From: Platycnemis pennipes
Lineage: Eukaryota > Arthropoda > Insecta > Odonata > Platycnemididae
Direction: 5' to 3'
Length of the DNA: 64,000 bases
NCBI GenBank assembly: GCA_933228895.1
Contig: OW121852.1
Coordinates: 58,198,872 to 58,262,871, forward strand
Below are positions 11,361 through 23,045 of this stretch, piece after piece (the stretch's first letter is position 1; every line of letters starts with the position of its first letter). Both the position numbers and the translations under genes were made by a program. The notes under the pieces are model-generated. The model was not told the origin of the DNA and made no database searches. It worked only from the letters and a program-made list of their open reading frames with translations.

Positions 11361-13469
11361 AACGGAAAATTGCGTCCCAAGATGAGTATGCATATACATA
11401 CAAGCGCACTGGCACTGCTTCTTCCCAAGGTCGACTATAAGCAAGAGGGAATGGATTGAAAACTAAGGAAGGAACGGATTAGAATGTGTAGGCGCACGTA
11501 ATTATGGAAGAGATTCCCGTTATTTTTCTGGAATAAAAATGAAGAAGGGAAATTTTACCCAAAATCAAATGAAATCGCTCGTAAAGGAAAGGAAAACTGA
11601 AGGGAGAAGTTCAGCTTTGTCTCCATTGGTCGCGGAAAAATTCATAAGGAAAAAGAAAAGCAGAGGGTGAAAAATGATGCGCATTTCTCGCTTCGGATAT
11701 CAGAAGAGTGATTTGAAGTGGAAATGAACCACCCCAGCTGTGCACCTTAATTCGGTGCGTCAAGCGCCTACCCGTTAGTATGGTGTTTGGGGGTTGAATT
11801 ACCATCAGGGATACGCTGTTTTTGAAAGCGTTTTTCATAGAGGATAGAAATGCGATTCTTTACACACCAAATAAATCCCAAAAAAGATAATTTTTACCCG
11901 TACAAAGGTAGACTCTGGGTTAGAGATAATTCCTCAAAAGGAAAGATACTTCAGATTATTTCAAGAATAATGCTAAAGGTGTATCATTTTTGAACTCAAT
12001 CACAAAGATTCCTACTTTCATTCATTTCGAAACATTCCAAACTAAAAGCCCTCGGAGCATAGTGTGTCTATCACCTAGTTTAATCTCTGAAATGAAGCAA
12101 TTAAATCGTCCGAAAAAATATAAAAACCAATTTCAAGTACTAACCACCGTCCTATTTCGATATTTCGACATATTGAAAAATTTCGACAGCGATAACGGAG
12201 ATGGAATTCAGAAATATTTTATGAGTAATCTAACATAATATTTCAATTACATGACAGGGTGTCAAAGATGACAGTTCAATTTAAAAAAGCAAAAGTCACC
12301 GTTTGATAAAACACGATTTATTCCTTCACTGCCATTCTACGCTCCATGGAGGACTAATCAAATAAATAATATGTTTGCGATAGCATAAAGTTAATTAAAA
12401 AAACCGTTTAGGAGCACGGAGCGAAATATATGTGTGAGTACTTCACCATGTGCTGGACGCGTTACTGTGACATCGACTAAGCACAGGATAATGACACATT
12501 ATCATATCATACGCACTAATATAGTCCGGTCACATATATAGACAGCAACCTGAAGTGTTACGGATCCCGTTCAAAAAGAGCACCTCAAATACTATGAACC
12601 TGCATTTGAATGATCTTAGGAGATCTCAAGCACAAACGAATCAATTACTTTGGCAAAAAAAGTAGTTCCCGCAAAAGTACTTGTTATAATATGTTGCTTC
12701 ATTGAGAAAATATATTGAATTACTAGCTGAAGGTGCCCGTTGAAATTCAATGAGAGGGTGAAGTATAATAATTACAAATTGTATAACGAAATTTTAACAA
12801 ACTTGTGTTATAGAGTTCCCTACGGCTCCAAGTCACTATCGGAACCATAAATATAATTTAAACCAATGTGTATAATTAACCGATTAACCAAACCTATGAG
12901 TATAAGTACTGCCTGACTCACCTGGGCCTTTACAAAAATAAGAATATTTCTTCTAAAAATAAGAAGAAACTTTCAGGCCAGAAGATACAAAATACGTTAG
13001 AAGGGAGGATGCATATGAATGTCTGTCGGTCTATTGTTGACAATGAGGGCAGATTCGGGTTTTTGGGGAATGCTAGCTACCACCTTTTCGGCAAAAAAAA
13101 ATTTTCTCTGGACTTTTATGCATGTTATGTCTTCTCAATTCTCCAACTTCATGACAATGGCGTCAATGAACTTCCTACGGATAGATATTAATGCATTTTA
13201 TTCCAATTAGAGTAAATTCTACTCTTATAACCTAGCACAGATTTAGCCTACTTAAACCAGGTACTGGTCCCTCGGTTGCGCACATTCACACCTTCTACTG
13301 TATATTTGACCTATAACTATATTATAATTTTTTTCATCGTACTACTCTTATTTTTAATTAGACTTAATTTAAGTTTTTTATCACTTTATTGTGTCTCAAA
13401 AGACAATAATTTTGAAAGCAGTTCACTTCGGAATATGGTATAAATCATAAAAATATTCACCTTTTGAAC
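11361..13469. other. non-coding AT-rich stretch
   Basis: No gene recognised. A 31-bp minus-strand segment at 12922-12952 lies between an acceptor-like TTCTTCTTATTTTTAG and a GTGAGT donor. It is a possible microexon but has no partner. Confidence 0.4.
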
Positions 13470-13477
13470 CCCACAAA

Positions 13478-13517
13478 AACTTTCATTTAAATACTCTTAG
13501 TTTTACCGAATGCAAAC
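13478..13517. repeat. direct repeat, copy 1
   Basis: TTCATTTAAATACTCTTAG then TTTTACCGAA recurs near 13838-13876 as TTCATTTAAATACTCCTAA then TTTTAACCGAA, about 360 bp apart and with similar preceding sequence. This is probably an old tandem duplication. Confidence 0.5.
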
Positions 13518-13837
13518 CTATTTGATCTGGGTGTAACGCGAAAAGTAAGTCCGTATGATTTTTCCAAATGAAATGGCCGATCTACTTAGATTCAAGAATT
13601 AGCTGTGATACCTCTTTTTGTACCTTTCAATACCTTCACGAAAAGAACAATGATGTTTAGGGCATCGCTTTGAATTTTTTTCCCTGATGTTTTTACACTA
13701 TCACAAATCTCAAGGTATCTTCATCGACGATGATTCCGAAAGCGTTCCATCTTTTCTCTTCATGTCGTTGGTTGGTTCAAATGCACAAACCCGTAAAGAA
13801 ATCAAACAAACATTCAAAAATTTGAACACCGCTGAAC

Positions 13838-13876
13838 CATTCATTTAAATACTCCTAATTTTAACCGAACATAAAT
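13838..13876. repeat. direct repeat, copy 2
   Basis: Partner of 13478-13517 in the same orientation. Confidence 0.5.
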
Positions 13877-14039
13877 TACACAATGCCCATAAACCTGGAG
13901 AACAAAGAGTGAATCGGTTAGGATAATACGAAAGTTTAAACATTCTCCCATTAAATACAGAAAGAATGAATATTTACTTATTTTACTGAGCGAAAGAAAA
14001 AACTCTTGCGCTACCATAAATGGAAAAAGTCCATTTAAA

Positions 14040-14230
14040 CCAATGTAAATACATAAGCGCGCCAGGAATCGAACCCGGGCCCTGAGCCTTCTTTTATATA
14101 GCCTATAGCACCTTCTAGTGTATACGCTAGCATCCTACAAAATTTCAGCTCAAGCAGTTCAGCAGTTTTTGAGGACATGCGTAACATAAATCTTGCAGAC
14201 AGACAGACACCACTTCATTTTTATATATTT
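14040..14230 (-). repeat. SINE-like fragment with tRNA B box and retroelement tail
   Basis: The minus strand carries GGCCCGGGTTCGATTCCTGG (14064-14083), a perfect-looking tRNA B box with T-stem flanks. Next to it on the plus strand is TTCAGCAGTTTTTGAGGA, then a (CAGA)n run (about 14198-14208). That phrase is familiar from 3' ends of insect retroelements. The opposed polarity suggests two repeat fragments side by side. Confidence 0.45.
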
Positions 14231-14879
14231 CTATGATAACCAAGGGAGCAAGTACCGTTATGCTCCATAGTGAAAATCAATTCTAGGAGCGGCCCCGGCG
14301 GTCAGTAACCTACGGAGCTCGGAGTGGGTAAACGACCGTACTCTAGGATTACGACGTCGTCTGACTCTTGGGCACGCTCGCTCTCCACAATTCACCTATG
14401 ACATTCAGCACAGCCCCCACCACCACCACGATATTAACAGACCAACGCTATAAAAAATCCTTGAGGAGTGCTGAGGCAGGAAATTCTGAATTACTATCCG
14501 ATAACCTCCACGAAAACGTCAGCAAGGCTCACAGCGAAAGAAATCATTCATTCCCCTTCGGCGGTGACCTGCGCATCTCTATAACTACGCAACGCGCATC
14601 CTAAGGGCCCAAAAAATTTAAGCAACTTCGGGTGGCTATTTAAGAATTTTTATTTATTACTAGAAATACCAGTGTTCGACCATGAAAGGGATCCCCACAT
14701 TTCCCTCGTCAAAAAGAAATATCAGTAGTCCCATCTCTGACATGCGCTAAAAATAGCAAACCAAGTCCTTAGAAAAGGCAGCATGCACTCGGCTTAGGAT
14801 ATCACTTCCTTAGCTTTTCTAACACCTAAATATATTTTTAACATATTGCACAAGAAGTCATTCATAAGGAAGGGATTTA
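14231..14879. other. non-coding stretch
   Basis: A GC-richer patch with several CpGs lies at about 14280-14400. No gene recognised. Confidence 0.4.
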
Positions 14880-15060
14880 ATCTACCTCCACACGATACCC
14901 TGCAAGCTACCGCGAGGGTGTGTGGCAGGGGATGAAGATCACCCAGCATGCACTATAAACATGCAAACATGCTACCATAGGGTCTCAGGAAACTAGATTG
15001 TTAGTATCTAGTAACATGGGATAAGGGATTTGAGAAATATAATCATGCACTAAAGTAATA
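14880..15060 (-). mobile_element. CR1/Daphne-like 3'-end fragment, subfamily 1
   Basis: Minus-strand copy of the conserved 3' UTR. The plus strand reads TCTACCTCCACACGATACCC (the tail), then GCGAGGGTGTGTGGCAGGGG, then a CATGCACT block and AGGGTCTCA. These match the 3' UTR of the copies at 52893-53540 and 53541-54420. No coding sequence remains, so it is a strongly 5'-truncated insertion. Confidence 0.8.
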
Positions 15061-15301
15061 ATGAATGGCAGTATAAAAGTATAAATGGATGGCAGAAGAG
15101 TATCCCTTAAAAAAAGTCATTGCAATCCAAGCATCGACGGATAAGGAAAAAACAGTAATTCAGTATTTTACCTTCATACATCCAACCCTTGCTAAGAACA
15201 AACAATTTTTTAGCGCTGATGAAATCGATTTACTTAGAACCATTCATGGCATGAACAGTGATAAAAGCATAAAGATGAATGCAAATCAAAGAAGTGTAAG
15301 G

Positions 15302-15339
15302 ACACTCCATCAAAACCTATCCTAATCGGTAGAAAACAT
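15302..15339. repeat. dispersed repeat, copy 3 (inverted)
   Basis: CACTCCATCAAAACCTATCC then GGTAGAAAACAT is the inverse of the copies at 4406 and 4769. Confidence 0.4.
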
Positions 15340-15479
15340 CTGCTTTTTGAAATTTCATGATAGTAACTCTTAACGATAGAGAAGAACTATAGGTGCAGGA
15401 TATAGAAAATTATAGCTACGCATGTGTTTTCACATCATCTTAAAAATTTTAAATTCTCTGCCCACCCACTTCAGACGCA

Positions 15480-15990
15480 GATGGTCACAATTTGATTTCC
15501 ACTGTCCCGGAAAAAAATTCATCCTCTCCTCCTCTGTCCTTTTTCTTTGTCTTCGTGGAGAACGTCCCATTGGTTGAGGGACGGCTACACCACATTCTCA
15601 ACCCCTCCAATAAAAAGACACCATCTCTACGACTCCCCACCTCGTCCTATGCCAATGTGAAAGAATGTTACGTTTCCCCCCTCCCTCCCTCAGTCCAAAT
15701 CCCCTCCCCCACACCGCGGAATCTTCCACACGACGGTGTCCGCACCCAAGAAAAACCGCATCCCTGCCATTCCTTTTCTTAAGAGCAGATTGGAATCTCC
15801 CCATCGGCGTAACTGGCCGAAAAAGGAGAGCGGGGTGGCGCTATCTATTCGGCAGTTGAAGTGGACAGCGGGGGGGACACTGGGGGCCGGAAACCGTACA
15901 CGGCGGGAGAAGGATAAGGGTTAGCGGGCAGAGCCGATGTAAAAGGATTTGGGAGATAAACTCTTCTGCTGCGGGTCTTCGAGTCGGTTC
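15480..15990. other. GC-richer pyrimidine/purine-biased island
   Basis: The plus strand is C/T-rich to about 15720 and G/A-rich after about 15815, with many CpGs. Overlapping frames on both strands code only Pro/Ser/Arg/Gly simple sequence, so none is called. Possibly regulatory. Confidence 0.35.
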
Positions 15991-16151
15991 GAAAGGGTAC
16001 ATGACGGGAAAGTAACACGAAAGAATTTAGAGATATGTAACTATATAATATTTCAACTTGAGTGTGCCGAATAAGCACAAAGAAATTCATACCAAAAGAA
16101 CGCGTCCTTTCCTGGCGAGCTGGTAGAAGGAAATCTTATAGGGTTTTCAAC

Positions 16152-16287
16152 CTGATCAGGTTGTCCTTACAGGACGAAGTTTATATGCTCTAAATTGGAA
16201 TCATCCTCAGGGCAACTGAGCGCTCAACTGATCTGAGGATGACGTCCAAGTTGAGCATCGAAACGACGGACAGTATAGACAACCTGA
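16152..16287. repeat. imperfect inverted repeat (foldback), arms about 55 bp
   Basis: The arm 16233-16287 starts CTGAGGATGACGTCCAAG and ends GACAACCTGA. Its inverse lies at 16152-16210, with matching CTGAGGATGA, a (T/G)AGAGCAT/TGAGCAT block and GGACAACCTGA. A short loop separates the arms. Nested inside are the palindrome CAACCTGATCAGGTTG (16148-16163) and GCTCAACT/AGTTGAGC. This is probably a MITE-like or foldback unit. CTGAGGA followed by GAAAC (16259-16263) resembles a hammerhead ribozyme core, but the stem II pairing is poor. Confidence 0.5.
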
Positions 16288-16599
16288 CAAAGAGGAAAAC
16301 CCAAAATGATATTCTTCGGCCAATATATGCCAGTTAGACTCTACTTATAATTAATCTTAAAGGTGCATTGTATTAGCCACCTTAGTAAACAGCTATGAAA
16401 TCTACTTCCGGCAAGGAGGATATAATGTGGGAATAAAAGTATTTCTATCCGTCTATTTATTTCACCTTTGGAATCCTTCCATCCAATACCCAAAGAGGAT
16501 TACAAAAGCCTCAGATCACGGTAAGCATGGAATGCTCTGCTACATGGAACAGATAACTGAATCCTAAGGAAATAGAATGTTAGTGTACATATTTATATA

Positions 16600-16626
16600 T
16601 ATTTCACTATATTATATAGTGAAATA
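16600..16626. repeat. short palindrome
   Basis: TATTTCACTATAT and its inverse ATATAGTGAAATA face each other with almost no loop. AT-rich cruciform-type sequence of no assigned function. Confidence 0.5.
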
Positions 16627-19600
16627 AAGATTGTTGGGATTTAAAATATGTTTTTCAAGGCAAAATGCGATTATGGGTAATGAAGACGAACGAAGAAGTT
16701 CTTGGTGAGGAAAGGAGGACAGTGGCTCTTGGGTAATTATAAGGTCGAAGAGTATGTGTAAAGACCAAATGACACATTTGTATACAATAAGGAGGGGATG
16801 TCTATACAGATTAAAACATTGAGGCGACAAACTAGAGGAAAAAGAGACTAGTGCAGCCATATTAGATGATGTGCCCAGAATTAATATGGATACGTTAAAT
16901 TCAAATCAGCTCCAATCACTGTAGTACAAGGATAAGACATGTGCTATACGAAAATCGTTTAAAGGAGGTTAATAGAATTATCTTGTAAAGAGCGCTTTCG
17001 TAAATCCACATTCAGAGAATTAGTTTGGCTCCCTAGGAAAGGTTCTCATGGTCCCTCTGTTAAAGCCTCCTTGTAGGAGATTAAGATACATCATTAGAAT
17101 TTGATCAATTTCCCCTAAATTGAGAACAGAATGTGATAAAATTAAACTACTTCACAAAAAAGGAGTAAAACGTTGTTGGATGCCCATTTTAAGGGAAATG
17201 ATAAATAATGGAACGCGATGATGAAAGATTTATCGGGGAATATTGCGTATCATGTATTACCATTCCCAGTGAAACAAATTTTGTAAATGGTAAAAGTCTT
17301 AAAACTAAAACAGAAGACAATATTTATCATAGAAGAGAAAATCATATCACTTTTGCTTTTATAAACTACAATAAACATAGGTAGCCTAGAAACTCGAACT
17401 AGTCTTATAATCAAGGGAAGTTATTTAACTGACTTTCTCTTAGCAAGCCTGTTTTCGAGATGCTGATAATAAGAAAAGCACTAACAATGACATAAATGCA
17501 TAAATAAGGAAATGATAATATCCATCAATATATTAGCGGAATGGATTATTATATAAATGCTAATGCTATTTATTGTATCCAATTATCAGGGGAAGTCTAA
17601 TCTGATCAAAGCATTAAAGGTTCTGTTATAGCAACCAAGTTATAGAAATAATAAAGGTCACGAATGCGGTGACATAGGATAGGATTAGGAGGAGGATTGT
17701 GATTAGTCTACTTGCAAACTGGCATGTCATCAGGCAGAAAACGAAAAATTAAGATGGTAATTCAAAATATGGTAATATTCATCCAATTTTTTTCCACTCG
17801 TATGTATGTCTAGGGCATGACAATCAGGATGCTGTTAACCTCATAATTATCCTGTGGAATATTACAATACACTAGGAGAATATCACTTTACTTCACAAGT
17901 AGCGGGCCTTTAAAAATAAATAAAAATTATTTAAACTCTGTAGCAACCTCATCTCCAGAGTCCTAATTGCTCAAAATGCACAAATCCTCAAGTTATAATG
18001 GCTCCTAAATCACATTATGTGACCGAAGCAAACTTTTCTACGCTCCCGGCATACGTCCCTACGACGCTAGGGAATCAATTACTAATACAGTAGAACATCA
18101 GCTCTACTATGTATGGGTGCTATAGTTTAGCATGCATCTGTAAGCTTTTCAATTTCATCATAACACAACCACTTACAGAGGGGACGCATCAAAGAGTCAA
18201 CCCCAATAGAGCGGTTGATTGCGGATTTCTGAACTAACACCAGAAGGATTTTTCTCATCACGGGAGGACCTTTGGAAGATAACACCTTTCCGCGATGCTC
18301 GAATAACGTTCCAGTGGCGAAAAACGAAGGTAAGGATTTCTATTTACCTGTAAGACGCCAAGTAAATCGAAAGCCGAGATAAGGTGGAAAAAACCAACGG
18401 ATGAATTAATAAGTAAAAAATAAACACCACGATGAGTAAACTACACAATTTACCTGATATCATCCCGAGTTTCCAGAAATTGAATAGAGGAGCACCAAGG
18501 AAACTACCACAAAAGCCCATTCTTATTGAAATTCAATGCCAAATAATAACCTGCCGTTATTTGCAAGGCAAATGAAAAGGAGACGCTGAATGGAGAGGCA
18601 AAATCCTCCCAATGAGGAAAAGAGAGAGAGAGATTTACCGAGTTAGAGAGAGAGAGAGCAAGATTCGTTTTCCGTTTCGCCGAATTTTTTCTCGCGACTC
18701 GACTTTCGCCATCATCATCGCCATAATCTTCGCAGGAGGGACGTCTCAAGTCTAGGGTTTCTTGCTTTGCTGCCAGGGAGGCAGACACTCGAGAGAGAGA
18801 GAGGCTGGTCCTTCCATTTGCTCATACTCCTGACGACGGTCGCGTCATCGTCTTATCGAGTTATCGGATAATGGGGCGAAAAGGATGGGTTTGGACGGGA
18901 TGGCATTATGACATTACAGCGAGTGAAAGAGAGATGGGGTGGGTTGGAGAAAGGTAGAGAGAAGGAGGCGCGGAGCGGAGTGAGAAAGGCGGTGAAAATC
19001 GAATGGATTTTGACGAGATGATATAAATTATTTGACGGCGCTTCAATCACGATAAAACCCATGAAAAGGTATACCACCGTGCCTCTCATGCAGGGAACTT
19101 ATCAAAGTTTTTAATGTTGTCCTCTTCAGAACCTATCAAAGAATGAAGGCTGTCAGATTCACCCAATTCGCGATAAAAGGAGTGAAATCGTTCAAGAGTG
19201 TCTGACTTGTACATTTACCGTAGCATCGTGTAATGAGTGTATTGATAAACGTTAATTCGACACAAAAGAATAAAATATGCTAATCTTATCCCTCAAACAT
19301 TTGAGCGCCAAATAATCAGTTAACCAATAATACACATAGTAATAATAATGATGCATATGAAGTGCTAGACCCGGAGAAGGAACAACGGGACTCAACTCCC
19401 AGAAATTATTGAGAAATATGTTTCGTCTCATCTCGCACGATGATTAGCAATAAATCATAACATGATACGTACCCATAAACCTTCGATCAGAAGATGTGGT
19501 TTAGAATTACCAAGAAACTTGTCGTCAGTAGCCAACATACGCGGTGAAAACCCGTAGAGCCGTGGGGAAAAAATCAATTAACCAGCACTGAAGTACTTAC

Positions 19601-20719
19601 AGTATAATATAAACTCATGATAAAAGTGACCATCAGAATCTAAATATGATTACATTCAAGAAATATTTCTGAGATATATTTTATAGTTGTAAATCTTTGT
19701 AAACATCCCCTCACAATAAAACACGCTTGTTCTGTCAGCGCTACAAGAAAATCAATTCATTTCCACGCGAATAACCTCTTAGTATTACAAAATATTCTAG
19801 AATACTCATCGTCATTATCCATCCCAATACGATGAGGTAGGAACATTAAAATAACCCTAAGGTTGTGTCGGAGGGCATGCAAATTGCTTACGGTGGCTTT
19901 GAGATAGATACTTCTGAGCCTTCTTTCAGAAGTAAGAGAAGCGTCATTAGTAGAATATCTAGTAATGGAATAAAACTCCTGACAAAGAATTGTAGGGACA
20001 AACGATTGGAGGAGGGTTGAGCACGCTGAAGATAGCGGTACTACTATCGTTCTAAGACTTAGGAAATGGAAAGGGAAAGAAGACGGAATAGGCCGCGAAA
20101 AAAAAAACGATGCGATTCATCACGATGGAAAAACAGGATCGGGCAGAATCGGAGAAAACCTCGCAGAGAGAATTTGCCGAAGACCCTTCGCTCACTTTTC
20201 GCACGTGATGAATGACTGTGGGGCGGTGGGAGAAGGAAAAAAAACCGTCGGTGCTGATAAGTACATCGCCGATGGGAGAGGCCCCACGAAGGGGTCGGGA
20301 GAAGCACAGCAAGGGACGCTCTTCGCACATCCATTGATCGGTGAGGATTCGGATGCTTTCCCAAACCACTTTCCAAAACACCCAACCCTGAGCGGTAAAA
20401 AAAGACTATTTCTTCCGATTCCGACGCTTGTAAGCGAGAAAACAATTTCATGCGTGTGAAAAACCGGGCTCTGCTAGATACGATAACATGTTCGTTCGAT
20501 GCGGGTAACATGAAGACATTAAAATGAGCAATTACAAATCGATCGCCATTGATTCCAAAGTGGAAGTAGCGTTAATGAGAAATTATTTCACACCACAATT
20601 TCTTTACCTCACAACGACAACCTAATTACGATAAAAAGTTTGAAAAAATCATTCACAGGTGCAATCGTGGCGACTTTACTCAATTTTATCTCCTTCATTA
20701 TTTATAGCTGACAGGGACG
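16627..20719. other. non-coding stretch with (AG)n microsatellites
   Basis: AG-repeat runs lie near 18622-18660 and 18790-18803, inside a GC-richer block (18560-19090). Another CpG-containing block is at 20060-20450. Frames there are composition-driven. A minus-strand 52-bp segment at 18177-18228 sits between an acceptor-like GTGTTAGTTCAG and a GTAAGT donor and is open in one frame. It is listed among the findings, not as a gene. Confidence 0.4.
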
Positions 20720-21120
20720 TTGAGCAGGGAAGTAAAGAAAAGAGTGATGAAAAGTCTAGTATGGAAGGTGGCAATGTGTAACGTGGAAACATGGGCTTTA
20801 AGAAAAGATGAAAATAAAATTAGGACTTTATAGAGGTGGGTATAGAGAAGGGTAAAGAAAGTAAAGTGGATTAAAAGGAGGAAGAACGATGAAGTACTGG
20901 AGTTGGTAGGAGGAAAGTAAATTGATAAAGGACATTAGGAGACGGTAGACGGTGGAGGATGGAGAGGTACCTATAGTAAAGAGTGGGAGTGTTTTGAAGG
21001 ACGGGATTGAGGGAAGAAGTTGGGCAGGCGATGCAGAGGGTATTTTGAATATAATGATGGGAGGAAAGAAGAATGAGGGCCGAAGAGGGACATCGTGTGA
21101 AATGTAGGGGTCATGGGAAG
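20720..21120 (+). pseudogene. RTE-like RT C-terminal relic 1
   Basis: The plus-strand reading frame gives VMKSLVWKVAMCNVETWALR, then RRVKKVKW, then DEVLELVGG. This is the familiar C-terminal domain after the palm of RTE/CFDP2-like enzymes (pattern YGSETW-tL, RRM-kisW, vLe-vGekRs). In-frame stops and at least one shift occur around 20830, 20840 and 20920. The DNA is strongly G/A-biased, as in the opposite-strand-free relics at 31060 and 62180. It lacks endonuclease and palm and is long dead. Confidence 0.65.
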
Positions 21121-21949
21121 AATTAAATGTCTATTTAGACCTATCTTCAACAGTAGAAAACTAATAATTATTATTAGCCTCAGACCAATTATGGTAGTTC
21201 TCAATGGAATACCCCTAATCTGCCTGGAGTATTCTAAACAGCACCTTCCTTTGCTATTTCTTACATAATTTATTTCAGTACAGCATCACTACCATTAATA
21301 TTTATAGCATTTATTCAGCGCTTGATCAGGATATTTCCGTGCTCAGTACCCTTTTTTCCTAATTACCCATCCTACTCCAGTTTCTCTAAGGGCGGATTCC
21401 TCCGGAATCAGCTCTAACGTTTTTCAACCTTTACTATATGTGCACCGTACTCTCTCCATTTATGCACACACCTACATTTTAAAAGCCTATAATTTAATCC
21501 CCTCAGCCAGGTCAGAATACATACATTACCAAACCCCATATCAAGTGAATACTCAAATTTTTCTTGACATTACTGCAAGGTTTTCGTCAGTTTTATGTTG
21601 TGATAAATATCTTTATTTAAAATTATTCTTCTCTCCATGCCATCAAGACTCCGTTCATATTTATATAAAATGCTTTTCAAATAACACAACTATACTAATT
21701 CCATCCTAACAGGCCTGAAACCCTCATGTAATTATTTACAGTTTCTTCTCTTACCTTGAAAATCTCGTTAATTTAGATTCAATGAGATTCATGTACACTA
21801 CCCAATCTATCTTTCATGTTATTATTTATCTGTGTTCTACTGGTTAGTGTGGGTATAGATGGACATAAAATATCCCCCACACAGCCGACTTCTCACATGA
21901 AATTACCATCATCAAATATTGTGGTTGATGTTAGGGGACGCGACAGTCA
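21121..21949. other. non-coding stretch with dispersed repeat
   Basis: 21525-21610 matches 9665-9760 (CCATATCAAG and CAAGGTTTTCGTCAG). The rest is AT-rich and unrecognised. Confidence 0.4.
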
Positions 21950-22045
21950 ACTAAGGTCATTGGCGCCATTTTGGACAAGTAAGCTACAGGGCAAAGATAA
22001 GACCTTTTCAGGGAAAGGAGAAAGTGTGGAGAGAAGCATATCTTA
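21950..22045 (-). repeat. SINE-like element, partial copy 3
   Basis: CTAAGGTCATTGGCGCCATT, then TTTTCAGGGAAAGGAGAAAG, then TGTGGAGAGAA corresponds to the distal body of the SINE-like repeats at 8570-8890 and 27785-28115. No tRNA-like head was recognised here. Confidence 0.4.
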
Positions 22046-22959
22046 TATCGCTTACATTTCTCCGGAAGAATTTCCATATTGACACTTTAAAATGTATGTA
22101 CCAAGATCGAAAGAAAGTTTGATCAATCTATTAACGTTTTATGAGCATTTAGTTTCCCTATTGTTATTTTATTTGTCATTACTTTGTGCTTTACCGGTTA
22201 AGAGAGGTTTGATGGGCCAATTATCTTGTAAATGTCAAAATAATAGAAACAAAGATACTTGAACATGGACTTGTGCGTGAGAAATTGAGATTCCAATACA
22301 TAATATATGAAATATTAGATTCTTTGATTGCAGAGGGCAACACCTTGAGAGATATGGATAATACTAGCGTGATATTTCATCATTTTCGTTGCGATGGCGG
22401 GAAAGAGGACGACGAAGAGGGCGAAAATTTGATCACTTTTAACCACTTTCGAGGGAACGAATCTGAGGTATTAAAATCGTGAAGGAAGCTAGCGTTAACT
22501 GCGTGAATGGGGGACCGAAATTGAATTAATCGGATCGTTCATGATGTTAATTGGAGGAATTAGTTCTCTCGAAAGGCAGACGCAAATTGGGAAACGGTGT
22601 ATTCCGCCGGAGACTGCTAAGGAAGGAGGATTAATGCCTGTAAGGCCTGACAAGGACGTTAAAGACGCCCAAGAAAAGGGCGACGCCCGAAATTTCGTTA
22701 GGTATTTCCGCGCACTTCCACCCTTCCCGCATCGTCAGAGATTCCGCCTCCTCTCGCAAGAAAGCAGGTATCAAGTTGGGTGAAGACTATAACATCCTTT
22801 AAATTCCTCCTAGCATTTTTTAAATTCATACGAAATTTACTTCCGTCATAGACGCTCCTGGTACAAGACTAAAAGCACACTTTGAGCAAACGAAAATTTT
22901 TATCGTTTCGAAGTTCAGTAGTACCGTTAGAGGAGCTCAATGGGATAAAAAGGCCCAAG
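22046..22959. other. non-coding stretch with GC-richer block
   Basis: 22540-22790 is GC-richer and complex in sequence, unlike the purine tracts elsewhere, so it could be a conserved non-coding element. No gene recognised. Confidence 0.35.
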
Positions 22960-23045
22960 GTCCGGCGCGGAATTCAAATCCTACGTAGGGTGAGGTTATA
23001 TTGTTATCATATTCTCGACAGTTAAGTCCATGAGCTACATATGCG
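22960..23045 (-). repeat. tRNA-like (SINE head) sequence
   Basis: The minus strand reads GTAGCTCATGGACTTAA (A-box-like) and, about 45 bases later, GGATTTGAATTCCGCGCC (B-box-like). Spacing and order fit a tRNA-derived head. Stem pairing is incomplete, so it is not an intact tRNA. Confidence 0.4.

Noticed and set aside
10867..11428. Overlapping 90-182 codon frames on both strands
   Set aside because: Products are Ser/Pro/Phe or Arg/Gly/Glu simple sequence produced by a GA-rich tract; open on both strands at once and without domains.
15492..16090. Cluster of frames on both strands
   Set aside because: Pyrimidine/purine-rich CpG block; frames mirror each other.
20052..20511. 150-codon minus-strand frame and overlapping frames
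   Set aside because: Three frames are open over the same bases and none shows a domain; composition effect.
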